A DNA stretch of 64,000 bases, taken from the NCBI RefSeq assembly GCF_051020765.1, contig NW_027469214.1, forward strand, positions 62,001 through 126,000, written 5' to 3'. How positions within the stretch are numbered: the stretch's first letter is position 1; the number at the start of each line of letters is the position of its first letter. The notes under the pieces were generated by a model. It was not told the DNA's origin and ran no database searches. It was given only the letters and a program-made list of their open reading frames with translations. The stretch is from Lasioglossum baleicum (Eukaryota; Arthropoda; Insecta; Hymenoptera; Halictidae). Shown piece after piece: positions 1 through 9,379 of the stretch. A program made the translations under genes and the position numbers.

Positions 1-751
1 CATCCCGCAGGCTAGTCGAGTAAACACGTGCGAGGTTTTGTGGGATGCGCATGCGCAGGTTTTTTGGGATGCGCATGGCTAGTCGAGCAAAATCACGTGC
101 GAGAGGATGCATCCCGCAGGCTAGTCGAGTAAAACCACGTGCGAGAGGATACATCCCTCAGGCTAGTCGAGTAAAAACACGTGCGAGAGGATGCATCCCG
201 CAGGCTAGTCGAGTAAAAACACGTGCGAGGTTTTGTGGGATGCGCATGCGCAGGTTTTGTGGGACGCGCATGCGCAGGTTTTTTGGGATGCGCATGGCTA
301 GTCGAGCAAAATCACGTGCGAGAGGATGCATCCCGCAGGGTAGTCGAGTAAAAACACGTGCGAGAGGATGCATCCCGCAGGCTAGTCGAGCAAAAACACG
401 TGCGAGAGGATGCATCCCGCAGGCTAGTCGAGTAAAAACACGTGCGAGAGGATGTATCCCGTAGGCTAGTCGAGCAAAAACACGTGCGAGAGGATGCATC
501 CCGCAGGCTAGTCGATTAAAAACACGTGCTAGAGGATGCATCCCGCAGGCTAGTCGAGCACAAACACCTGCGAGGTTTTGTGGGAATCGCATGCGCAGGT
601 TTTTTGGGATGCGCATGCGCAGGTTTTTTGGGATGCGCATGGCTAGTCGAGCAAAAACACGTGCGAGAGGATGCATCCCGCAGGCTAGTCGAGTAAAAAC
701 ACGTGCGAGAGGATGCATCCCGCAGGCTAGTCGAGTAAAAACACGTGCGAG

Positions 752-775
752 GTTTTGTGGGATGCGCATGCGCAG
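752..775 (+). repeat. Module B, representative 24-bp monomer
   Basis: The unit starts GTTTTGTGGG and ends with the alternating stretch ATGCGCATGCGCAG. B comes in two main forms, GTTTTGTGGG and GTTTTTTGGG, with the T-rich form normally last in a cluster. Sub-variants replace GGATGCGC by GGACGCGC (very common), GGATCCGC (left part of the window) or GGAATCGC. Its 3' half resembles the 3' half of module A (both run GGATGC...CGCAG), so B may have arisen from A by internal duplication; that origin is inferred. Confidence 0.95.
763..774. promoter_or_regulatory. NRF1-consensus palindrome TGCGCATGCGCA (representative)
   Basis: The 12-bp sequence is its own reverse complement and matches the known NRF1 (nuclear respiratory factor 1) site YGCGCAYGCGCR exactly. 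It recurs in most full B units at 24-bp centre-to-centre spacing within clusters. The GGACGCGC variant keeps the inner GCGCATGCGC. The GGATCCGC, GGAATCGC and 18-bp forms degrade it, and the terminal truncated B keeps only half. What is seen is the sequence match; occupancy by NRF1 in this genome is not shown. Confidence 0.6.
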
Positions 776-984
776 GTTTTGTGGGATCCGCATGCGCAGG
801 TTTTTTGGGATGCGCATGCGCAGGTTTTTTGGGATGCGCATGCCTAGTCGAGCAAAAACACGTGCGAGAGGATGCATTCCGCAGGCTAGTCGAGCAAAAA
901 CACGTGCGAGAGGATGCATCCCGCAGGCTAGTCGAGTAAAAACACGTGCGAGAGGATGCATCCCGCAGGCTAGTCGAGTAAAAA

Positions 985-990
985 CACGTG
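985..990. promoter_or_regulatory. E-box CACGTG in module A (representative)
   Basis: The canonical E-box palindrome, recognised by bHLH-leucine-zipper factors such as MYC/MAX, USF and MITF/TFE, occurs in nearly every full and truncated A unit, 42 bp apart in A runs. Flanks vary with monomer type: ACACGTGC (most), TCACGTGC (CAAAATCACG units) and CCACGTGC (TAAAACCACG units). Loss variants are rarer: CACCTG (for example near 568), CACTTG (near 1,281), CACATG (near 9,061 and 21,795). Binding is not demonstrated by sequence alone. Confidence 0.55.
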
Positions 991-995
991 CGAGA

Positions 996-1005
996 GGATG
1001 CATCC
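996..1005. other. Palindrome GGATGCATCC in module A (representative)
   Basis: A perfect 10-bp palindrome recurs in each ordinary A unit, six bases after the E-box. It contains an NsiI site (ATGCAT), so an NsiI digest of the native array should give a 42-bp ladder. The GATGTATCC, GATGCGTCC, GATACATCC and GATGAATCC monomers break it. Confidence 0.8.
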
Positions 1006-1388
1006 CGCAGGCTAGTCGAGTAAAAACACGTGCGAGAGGATGCGTCCCGCAGGCTAGTCGAGCAAAAACACGTGCGAGAGGATGCATCCCGCAGGCTAGT
1101 CGAGCAAAAACACGTGCGAGAGGATGCATCCCGCAGGCTAGTCGAGCAAAAACACGTGCGAGAGGATGTATCCCGCAGGCTAGTCGAGTAAAAACACGTG
1201 CGGGAGGATGCATCCCGCAGGCTAGTCGAGTAAAAACACGTGCGAGAGGATGCATCCCGCAGGCTAGTCGAGCAAAAACACTTGCGAGAGGATGCATCCC
1301 GCAGGCTAGTCGAGTAAAAACACGTGCGAGAGGATGAATCCCGAAGGCTAGTCGAGTAAAAACACGTGCGAGAGGATGCATCCCGCAG

Positions 1389-2652
1389 GCTAGTCGAGTA
1401 AACACGTGCGCGGTTTTGTGGGATGCGCATGCGCAGGTTTTTTGGGATGCGCATGGCTAGTCGAGCAAAATCACGTGCGAGAGGATGCATCCCGCAGGCT
1501 AGTCGAGTAAAACCACGTGCGAGAGGATACATCCCGCAGGCTAGTCGAGTAAAAACACGTGCGAGAGGATGCATCCCGCAGGCTAGTCGAGTAAAAACAC
1601 GTGCGAGGTTTTGTGGGATGCGCATGCGCAGGTTTTGTGGGACGCGCATGCGCAGGTTTTTTGGGATGCGCATGGCTAGTCGAGCAAAATCACGTGCGAG
1701 AGGATGCATCCCGCAGGGTAGTCGAGTAAAAACACGTGCGAGAGGATGCATCCCGCAGGCTAGTCGAGCAAAAACACGTGCGAGAGGATGCATCCCGCAG
1801 GCTAGTCGAGTAAAAACACGTGCGAGAGGATGCATCCCGCAGGCTAGTCGAGTAAAAACACGTGCGAGGTTTTGTGGGATGCGCATGCGCAGGTTTTGTG
1901 GGATGCGCATGCGCAGGTTTTTTGGGATGCGCATTTCTAGTCGAGCAAAAACACGTGCGAGAGGATGCATCCCGCAGGGTAGTCGAGTAAAAACACGTGC
2001 GAGAGGATGCATCCCGCAGGCTAGTCGAGTAAAAACACGTGCGAGAGGATGCATCCCGCAGGCTAGTCGAGCAAAAACACGTGCGAGAGGATGCATCCCG
2101 CAGGCTAGTCGAGTAAAAACACGTGCGAGGTTTTGTGGGATGCGCAGGTTTTTTGGGATGCGCATGCGCAGGTTTTTTGGGATGCGCATGGCTAGTCGAG
2201 GAAAAACACGTGCGAGAGGATGCATCCCGCAGGCTAGTCGAGTAAAAACACGTGCGAGAGGATGCATCCCACAGGCTAGTCGAGTAAAAACACGTGCGAG
2301 AGGATGCGTCCCGCAGGCTAGTCGAGCAAAAACACGTGCGAGAGGATGCATCCCGCAGGCTAGTCGAGCAAAAACACGTGCGAGAGGATGCATCCCGCAG
2401 GCTAGTCGAGCAAAAACACGTGCGAGAGGATGTATCCCGCAGGCTAGTCGAGTAAAAACACGTGCGGGAGGATGCATCCCGCAGGCTAGTCGAGTAAAAA
2501 CACGTGCGAGAGGATGCATCCCGCAGGCTAGTCGAGCAAAAACACGTGCGAGAGGATGCATCCCGCAGGCTAGTCGAGTAAAAACACGTGCGAGAGGATG
2601 AATCCCGAAGGCTAGTCGAGTAAAAACACGTGCGAGAGGATGCATCCCGCAA
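1389..2652 (+). repeat. Cassette 2 (1,264 bp)
   Basis: Opens with the 2-bp deletion and a private GTGCGCGG change near 1,409. B clusters start at 1,413, 1,608, 1,869 and 2,130; the last opens with the 18-bp short B. The third cluster exits through the variant junction GCATTTCTAG near 1,932, shared with cassettes 7, 8, 15 and 17. The last A block begins with a GAGGAAAAAC unit and ends with the GATGAATCCCGAAG monomer. The next unit has CGCAATCTAG instead of CGCAGGCTAG, a private change at the boundary. Confidence 0.85.
2130..2147 (+). repeat. Short 18-bp form of module B
   Basis: This B unit lacks six bases (CATGCG), leaving GTTTTGTGGG followed by ATGCGCAG. The NRF1-like palindrome is lost but the frame is kept. 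The same short form opens B clusters near 4,548, 12,593, 13,926, 15,819, 17,283, 25,671, 27,564, 31,405, 43,619, 50,589, 53,138, 54,316 and 63,042. It always stands first in a cluster, so it looks like a single ancestral deletion spread with its neighbourhood. Confidence 0.9.
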
Positions 2653-4824
2653 TCTAGTCGAGTAAAAACACGTGCGAGGTTTTGTGGGATGCGCATGCGC
2701 AGGTTTTGTGGGATGCGCATGCGCAGGTTTTTTGGGATGCGCATGGCTAGTCGAGCAAAATCACGTGCGAGAGGATGCATCCCGCAGGCTAGTCGAGTAA
2801 AACCACGTGCGAGAGGGTACATCCCGCAGGCTAGTCGAGTAAAAACACGTGCGAGAGGATGCATCCCGCAGGCTAGTCGAGTAAAAACACGTGCGAGGTT
2901 TTGTGGGATGCGCATGCGCAGGTTTTGTGGGACGCGCATGCGCAGGTTTTTTGGGATGCGCATGGCTAGTCGAGCAAAATCACGTGCGAGAGGATGCATC
3001 CCGCAGGGTAGTCGAGTAAAAACACGTGCGAGAGGATGCATCCCGCAGGCTAGTCGAGTAATAACACGTGCGAGAGGATGCATCCCGCAGGCTAGTCGAG
3101 CAAAAACACGTGCGAGAGGATGCATCCCGCAGGCTAGTCGAGCAAAAACACGTGCGAGAGGATGCATCCCGCAGGCTAGTCGAGCACAAACACCTGCGAG
3201 GTTTTGTGGGAATCGCATGCGCAGGTTTTGTGGGATGCGCATGCGCAGGTTTTTTGGGATGCGCATGGCTAGTCGAGCAAAAACACGTGCGAGAGGATGC
3301 ATCCCGCAGGCTAGTCGAGTAAAAACACGTGCGAGAGGATGCATCCCGCAGGCTAGTCGAGTAAAAACACGTGCGAGGTTTTGTGGGATGCGCATGCGCA
3401 GGTTTTGTGGGATGCGCATGCGCAGGTTTTTTGGGATGCGCATGCGCAGGTTTTTTGGGATGCGCATGCCTAGTCGAGCAAAAACACGTGCGAGAGGAAG
3501 CATCCCGCAGGCTAGTCGAGTAAAAACACGTGCGAGAGGATGCATCCCGCAGGCTAGTCGAGTAAAAACACGTGCGAGAGGATGCATCCCGCAGGCTAGT
3601 CGAGTAAAAACACGTGCGAGAGGATGCGTCCCGCAGGCTAGTCGAGCAAAAACACGTGCGAGAGGATGCATCCCGCAGGCTAGTCGAGCAAAAACACGTG
3701 CGAGAGGATGCATCCCGCAGGCTAGTCGAGCAAAAACACGTGCGAGAGGATGTATCCCGCAGGCTAGTCGAGTAAAAACACGTGCGGGAGGATGCATCCT
3801 GCAGGATAGTCGAGTAAAAACACGTGCGAGAGGATGCATCCCGCAGGCTAGTCGAGCAAAAACACGTGCGAGAGGATGCATCCCGCAGGCTAGTCGAGTA
3901 AAAACACGTGCGAGGTTTTGTGGGATGCGCATGCGCAGGTTTTGTGGGACGCGCATGCGCAGGTTTTTTGGGATGCGCATGGCTAGTCGAGCAAAATCAC
4001 GTGCGAGAGGATGCATCCCGCAGGGTAGTCGAGTAAAAACACGTGCGAGAGGATGCATCCGGCAGGCTAGTCGAGTAAAAACACGTGCGAGAGGATGCAT
4101 CCCGCAGGCTAGTCGAGTAAAAACACGTGCGAGGTTTTGTGGGATGCGCATGCGCAGGTTTTGTGGGATGCGCATGCGCAGGTTTTTTGGGATGCGCATG
4201 GCTAGTCGAGCAAAAACACGTGCGAGAGGATGCATCCCGCAGGGTAGTCGAGTAGAAACACGTGCGAGAGGATGCATCCCGCAGGCTAGTCGAGTAAAAA
4301 CACGTGCGAGAGGATGCATCCCGCAGGCTAGTCGAGTAAAAACACGTGCGAGAGGATGCATCCCGCAGGCTAGTCGAGTAAAAACACGTGCGAGGTTTTG
4401 TGGGATGCGCATGCGCAGGATTTTTGGGATGCGCATGGCTAGTCGAGCAAAAACACGTGCGAGAGGATGCATCCCGCAGGCTAGTCGAGCAAAAACACGT
4501 GCGAGAGGATGCATCCCGCAGGCTAGTCGAGTAAAAACACGTGCGAGGTTTTGTGGGATGCGCAGGTTTTGTGGGATGCGCATGCGCAGGTTTTTTGGGA
4601 TGCGCATGCGCAGGTTTTTTGGGATGCGCATGCGCAGGTTTTTTGGGATGCGCATGGCTAGTCGAGGAAAAACACGTGCGAGAGGATGCATCCCGCAGGC
4701 TAGTCGAGTAAAAACACGTGCGAGAGGATGCATCCCGCAGGCTAGTCGAGTAAAAACACGTGCGAGAGGATGAATCCCGAAGGCTAGTCGAGTAAAAACA
4801 CGTGCGAGAGGATGCATCCCGCAG
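2653..4824 (+). repeat. Cassette 3 (2,172 bp), chimeric
   Basis: The start lacks the 2-bp deletion (five A's present). The head, to about 3,900, follows cassette 23 (34,793-36,111): GAGGGTACATCC, GTAATAACACG near 3,058, the CACCTG/GGAATCGC pair near 3,193-3,212, and a GCATGCCTAG junction. It differs in GAGGAAGCATCC near 3,497 and TCCTGCAGGATAG near 3,798. The tail matches cassette 9 (13,051-14,227) with GCATCCGGCAG near 4,057, GTAGAAACACG and GCAGGATTTTTGGG. This is a likely recombination product joined in a truncated-A/B junction near 3,900. Confidence 0.82.
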
Positions 4825-6420
4825 GCTAGTCGAGTAAACACGTGCGAGGTTTTGTGGGATGCGCATGCGCAGGTTTTGTGGGATGCGCATGCGCAGGTTT
4901 TTTGGGATGCGCATGGCTAGTCGAGCAAAATCACGTGCGAGAGGATGCATCCCGCAGGCTAGTCGAGTAAAACCACGTGCGAGAGGATACATCCCGCAGG
5001 CTAGTCGAGTAAAAACACGTGCGAGAGGATGCATCCCGCAGGCTAGTCGAGCAAAAACACGTGCGAGGTTTTGTGGGATGCGCATGCGCAGGTTTTGTGG
5101 GACGCGCATGCGCAGGTTTTTTGGGATGCGCATGGCTAGTCGAGCAAAATCACGTGCGAGAGGATGCATCCCGCAGGGTAGTCGAGTAAAAACACGTGCG
5201 AGAGGATGCATCCCGCAGGCTAGTCGAGCAAAAACACGTGCGAGAGGATGCATCCCGCAGGCTAGTCGAGTAAAAACACGTGCGAGAGGATGCATCCCGC
5301 AGGCTAGTCGAGTAAAAAGACGTGCGAGAGGATGCATCCCGCAGGCTAGTCGAGTAAAAACACGTGAGAGGTTTTGTGGGATGCGCATGCGCAGGTTTTG
5401 TGGGATGCGCATGCGCAGGATTTTTGGGATGCGCATGGCTAGTCGAGCAAAAACACGTGCGAGAGGATGCATCCCGCAGGCTAGTCGAGCAAAAACACGT
5501 GCGAGAGGATGCATCCCGCAGGCTAGTCGAGTAAAAACACGTGCGAGGTTTTGTGGGATGCGCATGCGCAGGTTTTTGGGATGCGCATGCGCAGGTTTTT
5601 TGGGATGCGCATGGCTAGTCGAGGAAAAACACGTGCGAGAGGATGCATCCCGCAGGCTAGTCGAGTAAAAACACGTGCGAGAGGATGCATCCCGCAGGCT
5701 AGTCGAGTAAAAACACGTGCGAGAGGATGCGTCCCGCAGGCTAGTCGAGCAAAAACACGTGCGAGAGGATGCATCCCGCAGGCTAGTCGAGCAAAAACAC
5801 GTGCGAGAGGATGCATCCCGCAGGCTAGTCGAGCAAAAACACGTGCGAGAGGATGTATCCCGCAGGCTAGTCGAGTAAAAACACGTGCGGGAGGATGCAT
5901 CCCGCAGGCTAGTCGAGTAAAACCACGTGCGAGAGGATACATCCCGCAGGCTAGTCGAGCAAAAACACGTGCGAGAGGATGCATCCCGCAGGCTAGTCGA
6001 GTAAAAACACGTGCGAGGTTTTGTGGGATGCGCATGCGCAGGTTTTGTGGGACGCGCATGCGCAGGTTTTTTGGGATGCGCATGGCTAGTCGAGCAAAAT
6101 CACGTGCGAGAGGATGCATCCCGCAGGGTAGTCGAGTAAAAACACGTGCGAGAGGATGCATCCCGCAGGCTAGTCGAGCAAAAACACGTGCGAGAGGATG
6201 TATCCCGCAGGCTAGTCGAGTAAAAACACGTGCGGGAGGATGCATCCCGCAGGCTAGTCCAGTAAAAACACGTGCGAGAGGATGCATCCCGCAGGCTAGT
6301 CGAGCAAAAACACGTGCGAGAGGATGCATCCCGCAGGCTAGTCGAGTAAAAACACGTGCGAGAGGATGAATCCCGAAGGCTACTCGAGTAAAAACACGTG
6401 CGAGAGGATGCATCCCGCAG
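4825..6420 (+). repeat. Cassette 4 (1,596 bp)
   Basis: Same length and content as cassette 12 (17,559). Its first about 1.35 kb also matches cassette 10 (14,228). Diagnostic alleles are GTAAAAAGACG near 5,315, CACGTGAGAGG near 5,363 (CG lost from GTGCGAG), GCAGGATTTTTGGG near 5,416 and the five-T B at 5,572. The second half has a TAAAACCACG/GATACATCC monomer near 5,920, a TAGTCCAG unit near 6,256 and GCTACTCGAG near 6,379. Confidence 0.87.
5572..5594 (+). repeat. 23-bp module B with a five-T tract (frameshift marker)
   Basis: One T is missing from the usual six-T form, giving a 23-bp unit that breaks the three-base periodicity. The same allele recurs near 14,975, 18,306, 28,807, 32,648, 38,331, 43,661, 47,652, 50,631, 53,180, 54,359 and 63,084, always inside the same local context. 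It is useful for tracing which blocks share descent. Its spread argues against selection on a protein product. Confidence 0.9.
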
Positions 6421-7800
6421 GCTAGTCGAGTAAAAACACGTGCGAGGTTTTGTGGGATGCGCATGCGCAGGTTTTGTGGGATGCGCATGCGCAGGTTTTT
6501 TGGGATGCGCATGGCTAGTCGAGCAAAATCAGGTGCGAGAGGATGCATCCCGCAGGCTAGTCGAGTAAAACCACGTGCGAGAGGATACATCCCGCAGGCT
6601 AGTCGAGCAAAAACACGTGCGAGAGGATGCATCCCGCAGGCTAGTCGAGCACAAACACCTGCGAGGTTTTGTGGGATGCGCATGCGCAGGTTTTTTGGGA
6701 TGCGCATGGCTAGTCGAGCAAAATCACGTGCGAGAGGATGCATCCCGCAGGGTAGTCGAGTAAAAACACGTGCGAGAGGATGCATCCCGCAGGCTAGTCG
6801 AGTAAAAACACGTGCGAGAGGATGCATCCCGCAGGCTAGTCGAGCAAAAACACGTGCGAGAGGATGCATCCCGCAGGCTAGTCGAGCAAAAACACGTGCG
6901 AGAGGATGCATCCCGCAGGCTAGTCGCGTAAAAACACGTGCGAAAGGATGCATCCCGCAGGCTAGTCGAGCACAAACACGTGCGAGGTTTTGTGGGATGC
7001 GCATGCGCAGGTTTTTTGGGATGCGCATGCGCAGGTTTTTTGGGATGCGCATGGCTAGTCGAGGAAAAACACGTGCGAGAGGATGCATCCCGCAGGCTAG
7101 TCGAGTAAAAACACGTGCGAGAGGATGCATCCCGCAGGCTAGTCGAGTAAAAACACGTGCGAGGTTTTGTGGGATGCGCATGCGCAGGTTTTGTGGGATC
7201 CGCATGCGCAGGTTTTTTGGGATGCGCATGCGCAGGTTTTTTGGGATGCGCATGCCTAGTCGAGCAAAAACACGTGCGAGAGGATGCATTCCGCAGGCTA
7301 GTCGAGCAAAAACACGTGCGAGAGGATGCATCCCGCAGGCTAGTCGAGTAAAAACACGTGCGAGAGGATGCATCCCGCAGGCTAGTCGAGTAAAAACACG
7401 TGCGAGAGGATGCATCCCGCAGGCTAGTCGAGTAAAAACACGTGCGAGAGGATGCGTCCCGCAGGCTAGTCGAGCAAAAACACGTGCGAGAGGATGCATC
7501 CCGCAGGCTAGTCGAGCAAAAACACGTGCGAGAGGATGCATCCCGCAGGCTAGTCGAGCAAAAACACGTGCGAGAGGATGTATCCCGCAGGCTAGTCGAG
7601 TAAAAACACGTGCGGGAGGATGCATCCCGCAGGCTAGTCGAGTAAAAACACGTGCGAGAGGATGCATCCCGCAGGCTAGTCGAGCAAAAACACTTGCGAG
7701 AGGATGCATCCCGCAGGCTAGTCGAGTAAAAACACGTGCGAGAGGATGAATCCCGAAGGCTAGTCGAGTAAAAACACGTGCGAGAGGATGCATCCCGCAG
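6421..7800 (+). repeat. Cassette 5 (1,380 bp)
   Basis: Equivalent to cassette 13 (19,155). It starts with five A's, not three. Private or near-private alleles are TCAGGTGCGAG near 6,530 (E-box lost), TAGTCGCGTAA at 6,927 and GCGAAAGGATG at 6,944. The B cluster near 6,665 follows a CACCTG unit but is not followed by GGAATCGC, so that usual pair is split here. The tail from the B cluster at 7,164 matches cassettes 1, 6, 14 and 16. Confidence 0.87.
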
Positions 7801-9379
7801 GCTAGTCGAGTAAACACGTGCGAGGTTTTGTGGGATGCGCATGCGCAGGTTTTTTGGGATGCGCATGGCTAGTCGAGCAAAATCACGTGCGAGAGGATGC
7901 ATCCCGCAGGCTAGTCGAGTAAAACCACGTGCGAGAGGATACATCCCGCAGGCTAGTCGAGTAAAAACACGTGCGAGAGGATGCATCCCGCAGGCTAGTC
8001 GAGTAAAAACACGTGCGAGGTTTTGTGGGATGCGCATGCGCAGGTTTTGTGGGACGCGCATGCGCAGGTTTTTTGGGATGCGCATGGCTAGTCGAGCAAA
8101 ATCACGTGCGAGAGGATGCATCCCGCAGGGTAGTCGAGTAAAAACACGTGCGAGAGGATGCATCCCGCAGGCTAGTCGAGCAAAAACACGTGCGAGAGGA
8201 TGCATCCCGCAGGCTAGTCGAGTAAAAACACGTGCGAGAGGATGCATCCCGCAGGCTAGTCGAGTAAAAACACGTGCGAGGTTTTGTGGGATGCGCATGC
8301 GCAGGTTTTGTGGGATGCGCATGCGCAGGTTTTTTGGGATGCGCATGCGCAGGTTTTTTGGGATGCGCATGGCTAGTCGAGCAAAAACACGTGCGAGAGG
8401 ATGCATCCCGCAGGGTAGTCGAGTGAAAACACGTGCGAGAGGATGCATCCCGCAGGCTAGTCGAGCAAAAACACGTGCGAGAGGATGCATCCCGCAGGCT
8501 AGTCGATTAAAAACACGTGCGAGAGGATGCATCCCGCAGGCTAGTCGAGCACAAACACCTGCGAGGTTTTGTGGGAATCGCATGCGCAGGTTTTTTGGGA
8601 TGCGCATGCGCAGGTTTTTTGGGATGCGCATGGCTAGTCGAGCAAAAACACGTGCGAGAGGATGCATCCCGCAGGCTAGTCGAGTAAAAACACGTGCGAG
8701 AGGATGCATCCCGCAGGCTAGTCGAGTAAAAACACGTGCGAGGTTTTGTGGGATGCGCATGCGCAGGTTTTGTGGGATCCGCATGCGCAGGTTTTTTGGG
8801 ATGCGCATGCGCAGGTTTTTTGGGATGCGCATGCCTAGTCGAGCAAAAACACGTGCGAGAGGATGCATTCCGCAGGCTAGTCGAGCAAAAACACGTGCGA
8901 GAGGATGCATCCCGCAGGCTAGTCGAGTAAAAACACGTGCGAGAGGATGCATCCCGCAGGCTAGTCGAGTAAAAACACGTGCGAGAGGATGCATCCCGCA
9001 GGCTAGTCGAGTAAAAACACGTGCGAGAGGATGCGTCCCGCAGGCTAGTCGAGCAAAAACACATGCGAGAGGATGCATCCCGCAGGCTAGTCGAGCAAAA
9101 ACACGTGCGAGAGGATGCATCCCGCAGGCTAGTCGAGCAAAAACACGTGCGAGAGGATGTATCCCGCAGGCTAGTCGAGTAAAAACACGTGCGGGAGGAT
9201 GCATCCCGCAGGCTAGTCGAGTAAAAACACGTGCGAGAGGATGCATCCCGCAGGCTAGTCGAGCAAAAACACTTGCGAGAGGATGCATCCCGCAGGCTAG
9301 TCGAGTAAAAACACGTGCGAGAGGATGAATCCCGAAGGCTAGTCGAGTAAAAACACGTGCGAGAGGATGCATCCCGCAG
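7801..9379 (+). repeat. Cassette 6 (1,579 bp), one of three equal-length copies
   Basis: Same length as cassettes 14 (20,535) and 16 (23,174). B clusters start at 7,825, 8,020, 8,281, 8,565 and 8,743. Alleles include GTGAAAACACG at 8,425 (private), GATTAAAAAC near 8,509, GGAATCGC, GGATCCGC, GCATTCC and CACTTGCG. CACATG (E-box lost) near 9,061 is shared with the same position of cassette 14 (near 21,795) but not cassette 16, which supports descent of 6 and 14 as one duplicated block. Confidence 0.88.

Larger units (their letters stand above)
726..842 (+). repeat. Representative B cluster with its entry and exit junctions
   Basis: This block shows how A and B are joined everywhere. A 26-bp truncated A (726-751) stops after GTGCGAG. 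Three full B units follow (752-775, 776-799 with GGATCCGC, 800-823), then a 19-bp truncated B (824-842), after which a new A starts at 843. Here the first base of that A is changed, giving the junction GCATGCCTAG; the usual junction reads GCATGGCTAG. Truncated A plus truncated B is 45 bp, also a multiple of three, so B clusters do not shift the reading frame. Confidence 0.95.
969..1010 (+). repeat. Module A, representative 42-bp monomer
   Basis: This is a clean example of the commonest unit. It begins GCTAGTCGAG, has a five-A tract at 980-984, the E-box CACGTG at 985-990, the 10-bp palindrome GGATGCATCC at 996-1005, and ends CCCGCAG. Two main forms alternate: GAGTAAAAAC and GAGCAAAAAC. Recurrent variants act as barcodes: CAAAATCACG, TAAAACCACG followed by GATACATCC, GGTAGTCGAG, GTAGAAACACG, GTAATAACACG, GTAAAAAGACG, GATGCGTCCC, GATGTATCCC and GTGCGGGAGG. 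Forty-two bases is 14 codons, so translation gives a 14-residue periodic peptide in any frame without a stop. The CTAG in the unit closes one frame on each strand. Confidence 0.97.
11..1388 (+). repeat. Cassette 1 (1,378 bp), fully parsed
   Basis: Parsed exactly: truncated A (24 bp, with the 2-bp A-tract deletion) and B cluster at 35; 3 A; B cluster at 230; 6 A; B cluster at 575; 2 A; B cluster at 752; 13 A. The block of six contains GATTAAAAAC near 516 and a private GTGCTAGAGG. The cluster at 575 opens with the CACCTG/GGAATCGC pair. The final block carries GCATTCC near 876, GATGCGTCC, GATGTATCC, GTGCGGGAGG, CACTTGCG and the end monomer near 1,334. From the third block on it matches cassettes 6, 14 and 16. 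Confidence 0.9.

Noticed and set aside
752..775. Stable hairpins or cruciforms used as terminators or attachment sites
   Set aside because: The palindromes are only 10-12 bp with no loop, and are repeated throughout. Nothing singles out one as a terminator, att site or recombination target.
969..1010. CENP-B box in module A, which would suggest an alpha-satellite-like centromere repeat
   Set aside because: I compared GTCGAGTAAAAACACG with the CENP-B core (TTCGNNNNANNCGGG). The TTCG and CGGG ends are not matched. A centromeric role is not excluded but is not supported.
516..4841. 1,441-codon minus-strand open frame, and the other long frames on both strands
   Set aside because: Repeat lengths divisible by three with few stops create them. 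Several frames are open over the same bases, fixed indels shift register without being selected against, variants change residues freely, and no domain, start context or splice pattern is visible.
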